Assembly (NCBI GenBank): GCA_021849615.1
Contig: JAJZSQ010000021.1
Span: 1-35,111, forward strand
Direction of reading: 5' to 3'
Source: Pseudomonadota bacterium
GTDB taxonomy: Bacteria; Pseudomonadota; Gammaproteobacteria; Steroidobacterales; Steroidobacteraceae
Length of the DNA stretch: 35,111 nt
Part shown: piece by piece, positions 17,633 through 24,720 of the stretch
Layout of the letters: each line of letters begins with the position of its first letter
Position numbering within the stretch: the first letter of the stretch is position 1
Position numbers and translations under genes: made by a program
Notes under the pieces: model-generated
Databases searched by the model: none
Seen by the model: only the letters and a program-made list of their open reading frames with translations
What the model was told of the DNA's origin: nothing

Positions 17633-18545
17633 GCAACCCGCACACCTCGCAGCGACGCCCCGGCCGGTGCGCGTCGCGGCGATCCAGATGTCCTGCGGCT
17701 GGGACGCGGCGGCGAACATCGCCGCCGCCGAGACCCTGGTGCGCGAGGCGGCCGGGCGCGGCGCACAGATCATCCTGCTGCCGGAGCTGTTCGAGACGCC
17801 GTACTTCTGCATCGAGCAGGACGCCCGGCACCTGCGCCTGGCGAGCGCCGTGGAGGACAACCGCGCGGTGCGCCACTTCAGCGCCGTGGCGCGCGAGCTC
17901 GGCGTCGTGCTGCCGATCAGCTTCTTCGAGCGGGCCGGTGCGGCGTACTTCAACTCGATCGCGGTGCTCGATGCCGACGGCACGCGGCTCGGCGTGTACC
18001 GCAAATCGCATATTCCGAACGGCCCGGGATACCAGGAGAAGAACTACTTCAGCCCCGGAGACACCGGCTTCAAGGTGTGGAACACGCGCTATGCGCGCCT
18101 CGGGATCGGTATCTGCTGGGACCAGTGGTTCCCCGAAGCGGCCCGTGCCATGGTGCTCCAAGGGGCGGAGCTGCTCCTGTATCCGACCGCGATCGGCACC
18201 GAGCCGCCGCCGGCGCTGCCGGTGGATTCGCGCGCGCACTGGCAGCGCACGCAGCAAGGACATGCCGCGGCGAACCTGACGCCGCTGATCGCCGCCAACC
18301 GCTATGGCCTGGAGCGCTCGCTGCAGGACCCTGAAGGACTCTACATCCGCTTCTACGGTTCGTCCTTCATCACCGATGCGCTGGGAGCGAAGATCGCCGA
18401 GGCCGGCGAATCGGGCGATGCGGTGCTGATGGCCGACTTCGATCTGGATCAGACCGCGAGCCTGCGCGACAACTGGTTCGTATTCCGCGATCGGCGCCCT
18501 GAGCTCTACGGGGCGCTCGTCACGTACGACGGTCGGACCCGGTGA
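17625..18545 (+). CDS. aguB: N-carbamoylputrescine amidase (nitrilase superfamily)
   Basis: 306 residues with a complete nitrilase Glu-Lys-Cys triad: Glu54 in LLPELFETPYF, Lys127 in YRKSHIPNGPGYQEK and Cys164 in GICWDQWFPEAAR. The flanking sequence NGPGYQEKNYFSPGDTGF and the C-terminal YGSSFITD match AguB, which hydrolyses N-carbamoylputrescine to putrescine, CO2 and ammonia in the agmatine route. The usual partner agmatine deiminase (aguA) is not in the window. The ATG at 17625 sits inside the end of the dehydrogenase gene with a GAGGG 7 nt upstream. The 3' end overlaps the ATP-grasp gene by 4 bp (GTGA). Confidence 0.93.
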   Translation: MAEQPAHLAATPRPVRVAAIQMSCGWDAAANIAAAETLVREAAGRGAQIILLPELFETPYFCIEQDARHLRLASAVEDNRAVRHFSAVARELGVVLPISFFERAGAAYFNSIAVLDADGTRLGVYRKSHIPNGPGYQEKNYFSPGDTGFKVWNTRYARLGIGICWDQWFPEAARAMVLQGAELLLYPTAIGTEPPPALPVDSRAHWQRTQQGHAAANLTPLIAANRYGLERSLQDPEGLYIRFYGSSFITDALGAKIAEAGESGDAVLMADFDLDQTASLRDNWFVFRDRRPELYGALVTYDGRTR

Positions 18546-19477
18546 GCGCCTCGGGCCTTGCCCGGCGCGGCGCGGGCCGCGTCGCCCTCGTGGGCGCACG
18601 CGCCGCGCGCGGACTCGATGAGGACATGCCGGCACTCGAGGCAGCGCTGGCCGCCGCCGGACTCGTCGCCGAAGTCCTCGACTGGGACGATCCGGCGGTG
18701 CGCTGGTCGGACTACGACCTTGCGCTGCTGCGCTCGACCTGGGACTACACCGATCGGCTCGAGGAGTTCCGCGGCTGGCTCGCGCACGTGTCGCGCCAGA
18801 CGCGTCTGCACAACCCCGAGCCGGTGGTCGCCTGGAATACCGACAAGCACTATCTGCGTGATCTCGCCGCGCTCGGCCTGCCGGCGGTCCCGAGTGCATT
18901 CATCGCGCCCGACGAGCCGGCGCGCGCGGCGATCGAGCGGTTCCTCGCCGAGCAACCCTGTGCGGAGTTCGTGATCAAGCCGACGGTGGGGGCCGGTTCG
19001 CGCGGTGCGCGCCGCCTCGGGCGCGCGCAGCTGAAGGAGGCGAGTGCGCACGCGGATGCGCTGCTCGCTGCCGGGCGCAGCGTGCTGTTGCAGCCGTACC
19101 TGGAGGCGGTGGACCGCGACGGGGAGACGGCGCTGTTGTTCTTCGGCGGGCAGTTCAGCCATGCGATCCGCAAAGGGCCCCTGTTGCGCCCGAATGCCGA
19201 TCCGACGCGTGCGCTGTTCGCCCCGGAGCACATCACGGCGCGGACCGCGCAACCGGCCGAACGGGCCGTCGCTGAGCGGGTGCTCTCGGCGCTTCGCGAT
19301 GCGGGACGTACGCCCGAGCCGCTGCTCTATGCTCGCGTCGACCTGCTGCGCGATGTGGCCGGTGCGCCGTTCGTGCTCGAGCTGGAGCTCGCCGAGCCGT
19401 CGTTGTTCTTGGGGTTCGCCGCCGGCGCGGCCGAGCGCTTCGCGCAGCAGATTGCCGCGCAGGTGCGCGCCGGCTGA
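18542..19477 (+). CDS. ATP-grasp family ligase, substrate unknown
   Basis: 311 residues with an ATP-grasp architecture: a pre-ATP-grasp domain (about 1-100, with LLRSTWDYTDRLEEF), a Lys-containing hinge NTDKHYLRDLAALGLP (about 99-114), the nucleotide-binding strand EFVIKPTVGAGSRGARRL (142-159, Lys146) and metal-binding residues in YARVDLLRD...VLELELAEPSLFL near the C-terminus. The family includes the ligase-like protein DcsG of cycloserine biosynthesis and RimK/glutathione-synthetase relatives. Such enzymes join an acyl phosphate to an amine or thiol. The substrate cannot be read from sequence. It starts with GTG overlapping the aguB stop, so co-translation with aguB is likely, and it is convergent with the DUF938 gene 13 nt away. 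Confidence 0.85.
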   Translation: MSASGLARRGAGRVALVGARAARGLDEDMPALEAALAAAGLVAEVLDWDDPAVRWSDYDLALLRSTWDYTDRLEEFRGWLAHVSRQTRLHNPEPVVAWNTDKHYLRDLAALGLPAVPSAFIAPDEPARAAIERFLAEQPCAEFVIKPTVGAGSRGARRLGRAQLKEASAHADALLAAGRSVLLQPYLEAVDRDGETALLFFGGQFSHAIRKGPLLRPNADPTRALFAPEHITARTAQPAERAVAERVLSALRDAGRTPEPLLYARVDLLRDVAGAPFVLELELAEPSLFLGFAAGAAERFAQQIAAQVRAG

Positions 19478-19490
19478 AGCGCGCCGCGCC

Positions 19491-20096
19491 TCAGCGCGCG
19501 CCGGTCCTCTGCCAGAGGAGCAGGTGGTTGTGCGCCGGCAGAGCGCAGTCCTCGAGGAGCGCAAGACCGGCGCAGCGGGCGAGTGCATCCACCGCTTCGA
19601 AGTCGCGCACGCCGCTCTCGCTCGAGCGGGCTTTCAGCCACACATCGAACGCGGCGTTACTGTCGCTCGTGAAATTCCCGCCGTAATTGAAGGGTCCATA
19701 GACGGCCACCAGCGCGTCGGGGGCGAGGATTCCCGGCAGTGCCGCGAACAGTGCGCAGACGTGAGCCCAACTCATGATGTGCAGGGTGTTCGCCGTGAAC
19801 AGCGCATCGAATGGGCGCTCGGGCCAGGGTCCGGCAACATCGAGCGCGAGCGGCGGCGGCAGATTGGCCAGCGCAGCCTCCTCGAGCCACCGGCGCACGC
19901 CCGCGAGATGTCCGGGCAGCTCGGAGGTCTGCCACGTCAGCTGCGGCATCGCGGCGGCGAAGTGCACGGCGTGCTGGCCGGTGCCGCTGCCGATTTCAAG
20001 GACGCGCCGTCGATCGGCGAAGTGCCGCCGCAGGACCTCGAGGATCGGCTCGCGGTTGCGCGCGCAGGCTTCGGAGTAGGGCTTCGGCTCGGACAT
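19491..20096 (-). CDS. DUF938 family class I SAM-dependent methyltransferase
   Basis: 201 residues. The SAM-binding motif VLEIGSGTGQHAVHFA (about 32-47), the ANTLHIMSW motif and YGPFNYGGNFTSDSNAAFD are typical of DUF938 proteins, which carry a class I methyltransferase fold but have no settled substrate. The ATG at 20096 gives the family start SEPKPYSEACARNREPI. No ribosome-binding site is visible; TATCAT ends 6 nt before the ATG (plus-strand 20103-20108). Divergent from the GFA gene 60 bp away. Confidence 0.9.
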   Translation of the reverse strand: MSEPKPYSEACARNREPILEVLRRHFADRRRVLEIGSGTGQHAVHFAAAMPQLTWQTSELPGHLAGVRRWLEEAALANLPPPLALDVAGPWPERPFDALFTANTLHIMSWAHVCALFAALPGILAPDALVAVYGPFNYGGNFTSDSNAAFDVWLKARSSESGVRDFEAVDALARCAGLALLEDCALPAHNHLLLWQRTGAR

Positions 20097-20102
20097 CGGC
20101 TG

Positions 20103-20149
20103 ATGATAGCGAGACCCGGCCAGAACGGGCGCACCGGGCATGCGATACT
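20103..20149. promoter_or_regulatory. Divergent start-proximal -10 elements (DUF938 / GFA genes)
   Basis: In the 60-bp gap, TATCAT on the minus strand (20103-20108) ends 6 nt before the DUF938 ATG, and GATACT on the plus strand (20144-20149) ends 7 nt before the GFA ATG. Both are in the place expected for leaderless transcripts. No clear -35 boxes are present. Confidence 0.4.
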
Positions 20150-20156
20150 CGGGGAC

Positions 20157-20546
20157 ATGATCGAAGGCGCCTGTCACTGCGGGGCAGTCCGCTGGACGTA
20201 TCGGGGCGATCCGGACAGTGCCACCGCCTGCAATTGCACGGTCTGCCGCCGGTATGCGGCGCTCTGGGCCTATGACTTCCAGGACGAGCGCATCGGGGTC
20301 TCGGGCCGGACCGGCTGCTACGTGCGGGGTGAGTCGATCGGCTTTCACTTCTGTCCGGTGTGCGGGGTGCTGGCCTATTGGCGCGCGCTCGCGGCCGGGC
20401 CCGACGGCCGGCGCCGGATCGCGGTCAACCTGCGCCTGGCCGAGCCACGCGCGACGGCGGCCATTCCGGTGAAGCGCGTGGACTGGCTCGAGGCGTCCGG
20501 GCCGCTGCCGAGCGACGGCCGGTGCGTCGCCGCTTTTTGGGTCTGA
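20157..20546 (+). CDS. GFA family zinc protein (formaldehyde-activating/CENP-V fold)
   Basis: 129 residues with the GFA zinc-binding pattern: Cys6 and Cys8 in GACHCGAV, Cys25, Cys27 and Cys30 in ACNCTVCRRY, and Cys66 and Cys69 in FHFCPVCGVLAYW. The fold is named from the glutathione-dependent formaldehyde-activating enzyme, but most bacterial members have no proven activity. The ATG at 20157 directly precedes the zinc motif as in relatives; the open frame upstream is not coding. The stop is 13 nt before the pirin ATG, so the two form an operon. Confidence 0.9.
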   Translation: MIEGACHCGAVRWTYRGDPDSATACNCTVCRRYAALWAYDFQDERIGVSGRTGCYVRGESIGFHFCPVCGVLAYWRALAAGPDGRRRIAVNLRLAEPRATAAIPVKRVDWLEASGPLPSDGRCVAAFWV

Positions 20547-20559
20547 CCGGAGGCTTCGC

Positions 20560-21258
20560 ATGATCACCTTTCGCGATCGACTGACCCGCGGTGCGAGCCG
20601 CACGGGGTGGCTCGAGAGCCGCCACACGTTCTCGTTTGCCGACTATCGGGATCCGGAGCACATGGGCTTTCGCAGCCTGCGCGTGATCAATGAGGATCGG
20701 GTGGTGCCGGGGGCGGGGTTTCCGACGCATGCCCACCGTGACATGGAGATCCTCTCGTATGTGCTCGAGGGCGCGCTCGCGCATCGCGACAGTCTCGGTC
20801 ACGGCACGCAGATCCGACCCGGGGAGCTGCAGCGCATGAGCGCCGGCGCGGGCATCCGCCACAGCGAGTTCAATCCCTCGGCGAGCGAGCCGGTGCACTT
20901 CCTGCAGATCTGGGTCATTCCGGCCGAGACGGGACTGACCCCCGGCTACGAGCAGCGCGCGTTCGCGCCCGAAGGGCGGCGCGGGCGGCTGCAGCTCGTC
21001 GCGTCCCCGGACGGCGCCGAGGGTTCACTCACCGTGCATCAGGACGTGCGGATGTACCTTGCCGACGTGTCCCCGGGGGAGAAGATCGAGCACGCCATCG
21101 CACCGGGGCGCGGGCTCTGGTTGCAGGTGGCCCGGGGCATTGCGGCCCTGAACGGCACCGAGATGCGCGCCGGTGACGGCGCGGCGGTGCAGGCAGAGGC
21201 GACGGTGACGATGGAGGCCGATACCGACAGCGAAGTGCTGCTGTTCGACCTCGCCTGA
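20560..21258 (+). CDS. Pirin family bicupin (YhaK-like)
   Basis: 232 residues, the standard length of bacterial pirins. The metal site of the N-terminal cupin is intact: His57 and His59 in FPTHAHRDMEILSYVLEGA, and His101 and Glu103 in GIRHSEFN. Residues about 120-232 form the second cupin. Some bacterial pirins (YhiW, YhaK class) oxidise quercetin in vitro and others bind metabolic enzymes; the role here is open. A clear GGAGG lies 7 nt before the ATG. It follows the GFA gene and is convergent with egtD. Confidence 0.92.
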   Translation: MITFRDRLTRGASRTGWLESRHTFSFADYRDPEHMGFRSLRVINEDRVVPGAGFPTHAHRDMEILSYVLEGALAHRDSLGHGTQIRPGELQRMSAGAGIRHSEFNPSASEPVHFLQIWVIPAETGLTPGYEQRAFAPEGRRGRLQLVASPDGAEGSLTVHQDVRMYLADVSPGEKIEHAIAPGRGLWLQVARGIAALNGTEMRAGDGAAVQAEATVTMEADTDSEVLLFDLA

Positions 21259-21274
21259 GCGCTCGGCGCGGCCG

Positions 21275-22258
21275 TCAGCTCGGCGCGCCGGCCGGCTGCA
21301 GGCACTGCACGCTGAACAGTCCTTCGGCATCCGTCCACAGGTGGCTGACCGCAAGGCCTGCGCGTGCGGCAATGTGTGCGAAGGATGCGGGCGAGTATTT
21401 GCAGCTGAGCTCCACGCGCATCGCCTCCCCGGCGGCGAAGTGGACGCGGTGTCCGCCGACGCTGACCTCCTGCTCGCAGCGGCTGACGATGTAGGTCTCG
21501 ATCCTCTCCCGCTCGGGGTGGTAGCGCGCGCGGTGGCGGAACGCACCGAGGTCGAAGTTGGCCTCGAGCTCCCGGTTCAGCCGGGTGAGCAGATTCAAGG
21601 TGAACTCGGCCGTGACGCCCGCGGCGTCGTTGTAGGCCGCCTCGATGCGCTGCGGGGACTTCACCAGGTCCACGCCGATGAGGGCCGCGCCGTTGCGGCC
21701 CATCGCGCGGCGCATCTGCGTCAGCAGCTGCACGGCCTGATCGGCGCTGAAGTTGCCGATCGTCGAACCGGGGAAGTAGATGACCGTGCGCGCCGGCCGG
21801 CGCGCCGGCTGCGGCAGCGTGATCGGCTGGGTGAAATCCGCACACACCGGCAGCATCTGGATGTCGGCAAACCGCTCACTGAGGCGCGCCACGCTCTCGG
21901 TGAGCGCGCTGCGCGAGATCTCCACCGGCACGTACGCGGCGACCTCGCGAAGGTGCTCGAGCAGCAGGCCGGTCTTGGTGCCGCTGCCGCTGCCGTACTC
22001 GAGCAGCAGCGCGTGCGGGCCGAGCACCGCGCCGATGGCCGCGGCGTGCGTGCGCATCAACGCGATTTCCGCGCGCGTCAGGTAGTACTCGGGCTGCTCG
22101 CAGATGCGCTCGAACAACTCCGAGCCGCGCGCATCGTAGAAGTATTTCGACGGCAACTGCTTGGGGCGGCGCGCCAGGCCCTCGAGCACGTCGCTGCGGA
22201 TGTCCGCGTCGCTCGGGTGCAGATCGTGGAGAAAGATCTCACTCGGCAGTGTGCTCAT
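21275..22258 (-). CDS. egtD: L-histidine N(alpha)-methyltransferase EgtD
   Basis: 327 residues matching EgtD/DUF2260 enzymes. Conserved segments are LPSKYFYDARGSELFERIC (35-53), the SAM motif LLEYGSGSGTKTGLLL (85-100), YVPVEISRSAL, IYFPGSTIGNF and, near the C-terminus, VELSCKYSP. EgtD trimethylates histidine to hercynine, the first step in ergothioneine synthesis. Its ATG overlaps the egtB stop in an ATGA, so translation is coupled and egtB is upstream. In-frame codons further upstream lie inside egtB and are not family sequence. It is the last gene of the minus-strand run. Confidence 0.96.
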   Translation of the reverse strand: MSTLPSEIFLHDLHPSDADIRSDVLEGLARRPKQLPSKYFYDARGSELFERICEQPEYYLTRAEIALMRTHAAAIGAVLGPHALLLEYGSGSGTKTGLLLEHLREVAAYVPVEISRSALTESVARLSERFADIQMLPVCADFTQPITLPQPARRPARTVIYFPGSTIGNFSADQAVQLLTQMRRAMGRNGAALIGVDLVKSPQRIEAAYNDAAGVTAEFTLNLLTRLNRELEANFDLGAFRHRARYHPERERIETYIVSRCEQEVSVGGHRVHFAAGEAMRVELSCKYSPASFAHIAARAGLAVSHLWTDAEGLFSVQCLQPAGAPS

Positions 22259-23532
22259 GGCAGATCCCGGGCCAGGCGGATGCCGCTGAACTGCCAGCGG
22301 TCCCGTGGGTAGAAGAAGTTGCGGTAACTGGCGCGCACGTGCCCGCGCGGTGTGGCGCATGACCCGCCGCGCAACACCCATTGCCCGCACATGAACTTGC
22401 CGTTGTATTCGCCGAGGGCGCCGGGCAGCGGTTTGAAGCCGGGGTATCCGACGTACGGGCTGCCCGTCCATTCCCATACGTCACCGAAGAGCTGTCGGGG
22501 GCCTGCCTGCTGCGGGTGCGGATCGGCCTGCGGTTCGAACAGACCGTCATCGGCGAACTGTCCGTGTGTTGGGTCGAGCGGCGCGGCCAGCGTTTCCCAC
22601 TCGGCCTCGAGAGGCAGGCGCGCACCGGCCCAGCGGGCGAACGCGTCGGCCTCGAAATAACTGACGTGACAGACCGGCGCGTTCGGATCGAGTTCGCGCG
22701 TCCCGCCGAGCGTATATGCGCTCGCGAGATCGTCCGCCCAGTACAGCGGACGCGTCCACCCCTCGCGCTGCACGGTAGCCCATCCTTCCGACATCCACAG
22801 CAGCGCCGTGCGGTAGCCGCCGGCGCGGATGAACTCGGCGTACTCCGCGTTGGTGACCGGGCGGTGCGCGATGGCGTGCGGATGCAGCAGCTCGCTGTGG
22901 CGCGGCAGTTCGTTGTCGTAAGCGAACTCCGCACCGTCATAACCGGTGGCCGTAATGCCGGTGCGGCCGGTGAGGAAGCGTATCGGCCCGGCAGCAGGGC
23001 TGCGCGCCGCGCGCGCGGTCGTGTAGGCCGGCTGCAGCGGGTTGCAGGCAAAGAGGTGCTTGAGGTCCGTCAGCATCAGTTCCTGATGCTGCTGTTCGTG
23101 ATGCAGGCCGAGCGTCAGCGCCGCCGCGAGCGTCTCCGGAATGCCGCGTGTTAGACGCTCGCGGACGGCTTCATCAATTTGCGCGCGGTACGTGCAGATT
23201 TCGGCGAGCGTCGGGCGCGTGAGCAGGCCGCGCGCATCGCGGGCGTGCATGGGCCCGGCGCTCTGATAATACGAGTTGAAGAGAAAATGCCACTCGGGGT
23301 GCAGCGGCTCGGGCCCCTCGGCGCCGCGCCCGAGCACGAAGCGTTCGAAGAACCAGCTGGTGTGCGCCAGGTGCCACTTGGTGGGGCTCGCATCCGGCAT
23401 CGACTGCACCACCGTGTCTTCCGGCGCGAGCGGCGCACACAGCTCGAGTGAGCGCGCGCGCACGCGCGCATACCACTGGCTCAAACCGTCCGGTGAGTCT
23501 GCAGGTGCCGGGTTGTCGCGGGCCAATGGCAT
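22255..23532 (-). CDS. egtB: Hercynine oxygenase / sulfoxide synthase EgtB
   Basis: 425 residues from the ATG at 23532. The DinB-type N-terminal domain carries the three-histidine iron site: His57 in KWHLAHTSWFFERF, and His145 and His149 in LHHEQQHQELM. The C-terminal half is a formylglycine-generating-enzyme-like domain ending in RLFGDVWEWTGSPY, VLRGGS and RASYRNFFYP...FSGIRLARD. EgtB forms the C-S bond between hercynine and a thiol donor using O2. EgtA, EgtC and EgtE are absent, so the thiol donor (cysteine or gamma-glutamylcysteine) is open. The start is not certain: an in-frame TTG at 23613 would add 27 residues, and CATAAT ends 8 nt before it. No ribosome site is clear at 23532. Confidence 0.94.
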   Translation of the reverse strand: MPLARDNPAPADSPDGLSQWYARVRARSLELCAPLAPEDTVVQSMPDASPTKWHLAHTSWFFERFVLGRGAEGPEPLHPEWHFLFNSYYQSAGPMHARDARGLLTRPTLAEICTYRAQIDEAVRERLTRGIPETLAAALTLGLHHEQQHQELMLTDLKHLFACNPLQPAYTTARAARSPAAGPIRFLTGRTGITATGYDGAEFAYDNELPRHSELLHPHAIAHRPVTNAEYAEFIRAGGYRTALLWMSEGWATVQREGWTRPLYWADDLASAYTLGGTRELDPNAPVCHVSYFEADAFARWAGARLPLEAEWETLAAPLDPTHGQFADDGLFEPQADPHPQQAGPRQLFGDVWEWTGSPYVGYPGFKPLPGALGEYNGKFMCGQWVLRGGSCATPRGHVRASYRNFFYPRDRWQFSGIRLARDLP

Positions 23533-23601
23533 GTGGTGCAGGCGAATTGGCGGCGGCACACGGGCCCCGCGCGATGGGTCGCGCCGGCCCCGGGACCGTC
23601 C

Positions 23602-23627
23602 TGTGAGGTGCAAGGTCTCACATTATG
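23602..23627 (-). promoter_or_regulatory. egtB upstream region: -10-like hexamer and inverted repeat
   Basis: On the minus strand CATAAT (23622-23627) is followed at once by the inverted repeat TGTGAG-N9-CTCACA (arms 23617-23622 and 23602-23607). The repeat overlaps the expected start site, where a repressor could act. The spacing rules out a standard CRP site (which needs TGTGA-N6-TCACA). The 214-base gap 23533-23746 also holds the palindrome at 23686-23701. Confidence 0.4.
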
Positions 23628-23685
23628 TTTGAATCGGATGGATCTTTCCACACTTTATTCGCGCGTGCCCGCGGGCGCGCCCGCG

Positions 23686-23701
23686 CGGCGTTGTAACGCC
23701 G
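23686..23701. repeat. 16-bp near-perfect palindrome between methyltransferase and egtB
   Basis: Arms CGGCGTT and AACGCCG flank a GT centre. Next to it (23670-23683) is the fully self-complementary GCGGGCGCGCCCGC. Together they could fold in the mRNA after the methyltransferase stop as a weak terminator without a T-run, or serve as a protein site. Confidence 0.4.
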
Positions 23702-23746
23702 ATGAAACATCCGAGTTGACCAACACGGAGAGGTCGCGCGGCAGCG

Positions 23747-24667
23747 CTAGGCGCGAGGCTTGCGCGCCGTCAGGTACGCCATCCGTTCAGTGTTCACCGC
23801 GCGCGGATCCTCGATCACCGGGCGCATGCTGCGTTCGAACAGCTCGCGCTCGCCGGGGCTGAATTTCTCATCCATGATCGTGCGCAACGGTGGGGCGAGC
23901 GGGTGCGGGGAGGTGTTGATGAACACCTCCCAGGTGCGCACGATCGAGGGCAGCGTGTCGATGTGCAGCTCCAGATGCACATCGGCGAAGCCCGCAGTCT
24001 GCGCGAAGCGCACCAGGTCGCGCTCGGAGTATCCCGCGATCGCGCTGGCGCGGATCGCCGCGTCGGTGTCCGGAAATTGCGACGCCTTCCAGCGGTGCAT
24101 CAGGCGCAGCAGCGGACTGACCGCCTCGGGTGGGCTCGATTCGATGACTGTGCGCATCGCCTGTGCGGCGACGGCTTCGTCCTGGAAGACCGGCTCACCG
24201 ATCGAGAGGCGCCCGCCCGGGCGCAGCACGCGGTGAAACTCGCGCAGCGCCGCACTCTTGTCGAGCACGTAGGCGAGCACCGATCGGGTCGTGACCGCAT
24301 CGAGTGAGCCGTCCGCGATGCCTTTGAGCTGCTCCGCCGGGGCGCAGAGGAACCGGCAGCGCGACGCGACGCGGCGCGCCTCGGCGAGCGCTCGCGCGTG
24401 TTGCAACATCGGTGCGGAGATATCGGTGAGCCAGACGTGAAGATCGCCGCCGGTGCGCTCGAGTGCACGCAGGGCGAGCAGCCCTTCGCCGGCGCCGATG
24501 TCGGCAAATGTCTCGCCGGGCTGCAGTGCGGCGCCATCGAGCACCCGCTCGACGTAACGCTCGACCAGCGCACGCATGGCCTGCGCATAGTCCGGGTCGC
24601 CGCCGTCGCGGCCGTGCCGCAGCCAGTCGGACCACACGTCGCGCTCGGGCAGGGTGTTCTCGTCCAT
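23747..24667 (-). CDS. Class I SAM-dependent methyltransferase, substrate unknown
   Basis: 306 residues. The SAM site reads TFADIGAGEGLLALRAL (about 53-69), followed by LTDISAPMLQHARA, DAVTTRSVLAYVLDK and the core motif REFHRVLRPGGRLSIGEPVF, as in UbiE/COQ5-type and related small-molecule methyltransferases. The C-terminal 130 residues are a variable substrate cap without a motif I recognise. The ATG at 24667 has a strong GGAGG 7 nt before it. It lies 53 nt downstream of opgD and upstream of egtB on the same strand, so it may belong to either the glucan or the ergothioneine group, or to neither. Confidence 0.85.
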   Translation of the reverse strand: MDENTLPERDVWSDWLRHGRDGGDPDYAQAMRALVERYVERVLDGAALQPGETFADIGAGEGLLALRALERTGGDLHVWLTDISAPMLQHARALAEARRVASRCRFLCAPAEQLKGIADGSLDAVTTRSVLAYVLDKSAALREFHRVLRPGGRLSIGEPVFQDEAVAAQAMRTVIESSPPEAVSPLLRLMHRWKASQFPDTDAAIRASAIAGYSERDLVRFAQTAGFADVHLELHIDTLPSIVRTWEVFINTSPHPLAPPLRTIMDEKFSPGERELFERSMRPVIEDPRAVNTERMAYLTARKPRA

Positions 24668-24720
24668 TGCGCTCCTCCAGGGCCGTATCGGCGGTGTGCG
24701 CCGCGTGCGCGGCGCACCGT

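Noticed and set aside
23602-23622. CRP-binding site upstream of egtB
   Set aside because: The half sites TGTGA and TCACA are 11 nt apart, not the 6 nt required for CRP.
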